8,166 nt of DNA from CAWELS01 sp964468205 (GTDB lineage Bacteria > Acidobacteriota > Terriglobia > Bryobacterales > Bryobacteraceae): contig CAYXVG010000133.1 in the NCBI GenBank assembly GCA_964468205.1, forward strand, positions 1 through 8,166, written 5' to 3'. Made by a program: the position numbers and the translations under genes. Numbering within the stretch: the first letter of the stretch is position 1; each line of letters begins with the position of its first letter. Shown piece by piece: positions 5,986 through 8,166 of this stretch. The notes beneath the pieces were generated by a model. It was not told the DNA's origin. It was given only the letters and a program-made list of their open reading frames with translations, and did no database searches.

Positions 5986-8124
5986 ATGTCAAAGCTCCTC
6001 CTCTGCCTCGCCCCGCTGATCCTTGCCGTACCGCTTCTGGCGCAAAAGCCGGAATACTCCGTGCTCAGCGACTGGAGGAATCACAACGACCGCTGGGTGG
6101 AGCGGCAGGGTGGCGGCTACATGCTCTTCCGCCGCCTGAACGAGCGCGCGTTCGAATTGCTAGACCAGCGCAGCCGCGAGGTAGCCGCCATCAGGACCGC
6201 CGCCGGCTGGGCCGAACGCCGCGGCTACGTCCGCGATACCCTGAACGAGCTGTTGGGCCCATGGCCCGAAAGAACGCCCCTCAATGCCCAATCGGTTGGT
6301 GTCATTGAGCGCGACACCTACCGGGTCGAGAAGCTCGTCTTCGAATCGCTGCCCGGCTTCCACGTGACGGCCGCGCTGTACGTGCCCAAAAACGTTACCA
6401 GCCCGCGGCCCGGCATCCTCTACATCCCTGGGCACGCGGACAATGGTTTCCGCGCCTCGCACTATCAAAACGCCTGCCTCAATCTCGTGCATAAGGGATT
6501 CGTTGTCCTCACCTACGACCCCATCGGCCAGGGCGAGCGCCATCAGGAACTAGACCCGGCCACCGGCGAGCCCATCGTTGACCGGCGCCAGGTGCCGCAT
6601 TACAAGATGCACTCCTACATCGGCAACCAATGTTTCCTCGCCGGCGTTTCGCTCTCCCGCTACTTCATCTGGGATGCCATCCGAGCCATCGACTATCTGA
6701 CCTCCAGGCCCGAAGTGGATCCCAACCGCATCGGAGTCACCGGCAACTCCGGTGGTGGTAACCTCACCGTCTACACCGCCGCCGTGGATGACCGGGTGAC
6801 CGTGGCCGTCCCCTCCTGCTTCGTTACCAGCTATCGCCGCATGCTTGCCATCAACGGAATCCAGGATGCCGAACAGAACGTATTCCAGGCGCTTGCGTAC
6901 GGCATTGAACACGCCGACTGGCTGCTCGCCCGCGCGCCCAAGCCGACGCTCCTCCTCACCACCACGCACGACTTTTTCCCGATCCAGGGCGCCCGTGAAA
7001 CCGAAGCTGAGTTGAACCGGATCTACCAGGCGATGGGCGAGCCGGAGAATTTCGGGCGCGTCGAGGACGACCACGGCCACGGTTACACCCGCAAGACGAG
7101 CGAAGCCAGCTACGCTTTCATGATGAGGCACCTGGGTGTCGACGGCGATTCTTCCGAAGAGAGCTACGCCGCGCCGGAAGAAGCCGAATTGCGGGTAGCC
7201 AAAACCGGCCAGGTTGCTACAACTTTTCGCGGACGCACGGTCTTTGACTACAACCGCGAGGAAACCTCTCGTCTGATCGAGCGGTTGGAGCGGTCCCGCC
7301 AGAGCGAGACTCATCTGGCTACCGCCGTCGCCCAGGCTCGCTCTCTCTCCGGCTACCGCCCGCCCGCCGTCCGCGACGACGTCATCTTCCGCGGCGGCTT
7401 TCAACTTGACGGCTACCGCATCGAGAAGCACGCGCTGGACGCGGGGCCGAACGCGGTCATCCCGCTTCTGCTCGCCCTGCCGGACTCCGGCGGACCCCAC
7501 CCCGCGGTTGTCTACGTGCACCCTGACGGCAAGGAAGCCGTAGAAGCGTTTGAAGAGCTGATTCGCGCCGGCTATGCCGTCCTCGCGCCGGACGTGATTG
7601 GCATCGGAGAAACCGCCCCCGAGATCGGGCGGCAGAACGATCACAACGCCGCCTACTACGAGGGCGCCGTCATCGGCGGCAGCGTGGTCGGCTTGCAGGC
7701 CGAGGACCTCGTCCGCTCCGTCGCATTTCTCCAATCCGACGACCGGATCAAGGCCGATGAGATCGGCTTGTACGCGACGGGTTCCATGGGTCCGGCCGCG
7801 ATTCACGCGACGGCTTTCCACCCCGAAATCCGCTGGCTTGCGATCGAGGGAGCGCTGGCCACGTATTCCTCCGTGGCCATGAACCGCTACTACACCGTGC
7901 CAACGGAATCCCTGGTACCTGGCGCCCTCACCGCCTACGACCTCCCCGACCTGATCGCCGCCATCGCTCCGCGGCGTGTCACCATTATCCGCCCCCGCGA
8001 CCAGCGCGGCGAACCCCTCGACGAAGCCGCCGCCAAACGCGCGTTCGCCCCCGCCTCCTCCAACCTACACCTCGTCCTCAATTCGGTGACAGGCTACTCT
8101 TTCCCCTTTTTCCAAATTCGGTGA
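5986..8124 (+). CDS. Secreted two-domain alpha/beta hydrolase, acetyl-xylan-esterase-like
   Basis: Probably an exported esterase of the acetyl xylan esterase/dienelactone hydrolase clan. The start at 5986 gives a clean signal peptide (MSKLLLCLAPLILAVPLLA, cleavage before Gln20) and a 712-residue product; the frame extends further upstream only over the preceding gene. Domain 1 (about 100-385) has a full-looking triad: nucleophile Ser255 in GNSGGG, Asp329 in TTTHDFFP, and His363 or His365 in DDHGHGYT. Its lid region holds HYKMHSYIGNQCFLAG. Domain 2 (about 470-705) repeats the fold (VVYVHPDGKEAV, AVLAPDVIGIGET) but its nucleophile elbow reads ATGSMG around Ser600, with the first glycine replaced by Thr598, and no matching histidine follows. 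Domain 2 is therefore likely structural. The last 14 residues (NSVTGYSFPFFQIR) are encoded by a REP-like repeat, so the native C-terminus has been replaced or cut short. The gene lies 52 bases after the molybdoenzyme gene with its own promoter-like sequence. Confidence 0.87.
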   Translation: MSKLLLCLAPLILAVPLLAQKPEYSVLSDWRNHNDRWVERQGGGYMLFRRLNERAFELLDQRSREVAAIRTAAGWAERRGYVRDTLNELLGPWPERTPLNAQSVGVIERDTYRVEKLVFESLPGFHVTAALYVPKNVTSPRPGILYIPGHADNGFRASHYQNACLNLVHKGFVVLTYDPIGQGERHQELDPATGEPIVDRRQVPHYKMHSYIGNQCFLAGVSLSRYFIWDAIRAIDYLTSRPEVDPNRIGVTGNSGGGNLTVYTAAVDDRVTVAVPSCFVTSYRRMLAINGIQDAEQNVFQALAYGIEHADWLLARAPKPTLLLTTTHDFFPIQGARETEAELNRIYQAMGEPENFGRVEDDHGHGYTRKTSEASYAFMMRHLGVDGDSSEESYAAPEEAELRVAKTGQVATTFRGRTVFDYNREETSRLIERLERSRQSETHLATAVAQARSLSGYRPPAVRDDVIFRGGFQLDGYRIEKHALDAGPNAVIPLLLALPDSGGPHPAVVYVHPDGKEAVEAFEELIRAGYAVLAPDVIGIGETAPEIGRQNDHNAAYYEGAVIGGSVVGLQAEDLVRSVAFLQSDDRIKADEIGLYATGSMGPAAIHATAFHPEIRWLAIEGALATYSSVAMNRYYTVPTESLVPGALTAYDLPDLIAAIAPRRVTIIRPRDQRGEPLDEAAAKRAFAPASSNLHLVLNSVTGYSFPFFQIR

Positions 8125-8126
8125 CA
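8080..8126 (+). repeat. REP-like element, copy 2, encoding the hydrolase C-terminus
   Basis: 8080-8102 is identical over 23 bases to 1928-1950. The sequence continues through a pyrimidine run and ttccaa into a second aattcggtgaca at 8115-8126, so this locus holds one full unit and the start of another about 35 bases later. The hydrolase frame passes through the first unit and uses the TGA of the second (8122-8124). The remaining bases to the window end show no supported feature. Confidence 0.75.
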
Positions 8127-8166
8127 TCCATGATAAATCGAAATCAAGGGGCACCGAGTTCCCCCC

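Noticed and set aside
1928..8126. Composite transposon bounded by the two repeat copies
   Set aside because: No transposase or terminal inverted repeats were found, and the copies are short interspersed units that need no shared mobility.
8148..8164. GGGG/CCCC hairpin at the window end as a terminator
   Set aside because: Weak stem with a mismatch, no T-run, and cut by the window edge.
8130..8166. Possible start of another gene (ATG 8130) running off the window
   Set aside because: Only about 12 codons are visible, with no ribosome binding site, directly after a repeat.

Overview
The window is 8,166 bases of mostly high-GC DNA. All convincing genes are on the + strand. Gene content suggests a soil-type Acidobacteriota of the Solibacter/Bryobacter kind: a lipoprotein sulfatase with a HEAT-like tail, a Tat-exported isoquinoline-oxidoreductase-type molybdoenzyme, a large secreted acetyl-esterase-like hydrolase, and promoters placed for leaderless transcripts. 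This is an inference from style and content; there is no rRNA or other marker gene.

Layout: (1) 75-1937 is a sulfatase of the heparan N-sulfatase type, predicted to be an outer lipoprotein. (2) 1928-1960 is a short repeat (core aattcggtgaca) that supplies the sulfatase stop codon. (3) About 1950-3500 is an island of lower GC and different codon use. It has its own consensus-like promoter (TTGACA, 17 bp, TAGGTT) and two unrecognised secreted-protein genes: a cysteine-rich protein interrupted by an in-frame amber codon, then a beta-rich/helical protein that begins 18 bases after the stop of the amber-extended frame. (4) 3511-3834 is the 3' part of a (2Fe-2S) subunit gene; the half carrying the plant-ferredoxin-type cluster is missing or degraded where it meets the island. 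(5) 3834-5933 is the matching molybdopterin-binding subunit, overlapping its partner by one base (TAATG). (6) 5986-8124 is a secreted two-domain alpha/beta hydrolase with its own promoter-like -10 box. Its 3' end runs into a second copy of the same repeat (8080-8126), which encodes its last residues and its stop.

How the parts fit: the flanking genes look like scavenging functions of a polymer and aromatic degrader acting outside the cytoplasm: desulfation of glycans, oxidation of aldehydes or N-heterocycles, and ester cleavage. The island looks like later DNA that removed the front of the (2Fe-2S) gene and so probably disabled or rewired the two-subunit oxidoreductase. The points most worth a second look are the amber-interrupted cysteine-rich gene and its coupled neighbour, the repeat that ends two unrelated genes, and the truncated electron-transfer subunit. 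I found no CRISPR array, tRNA, rRNA, integrase or transposase.
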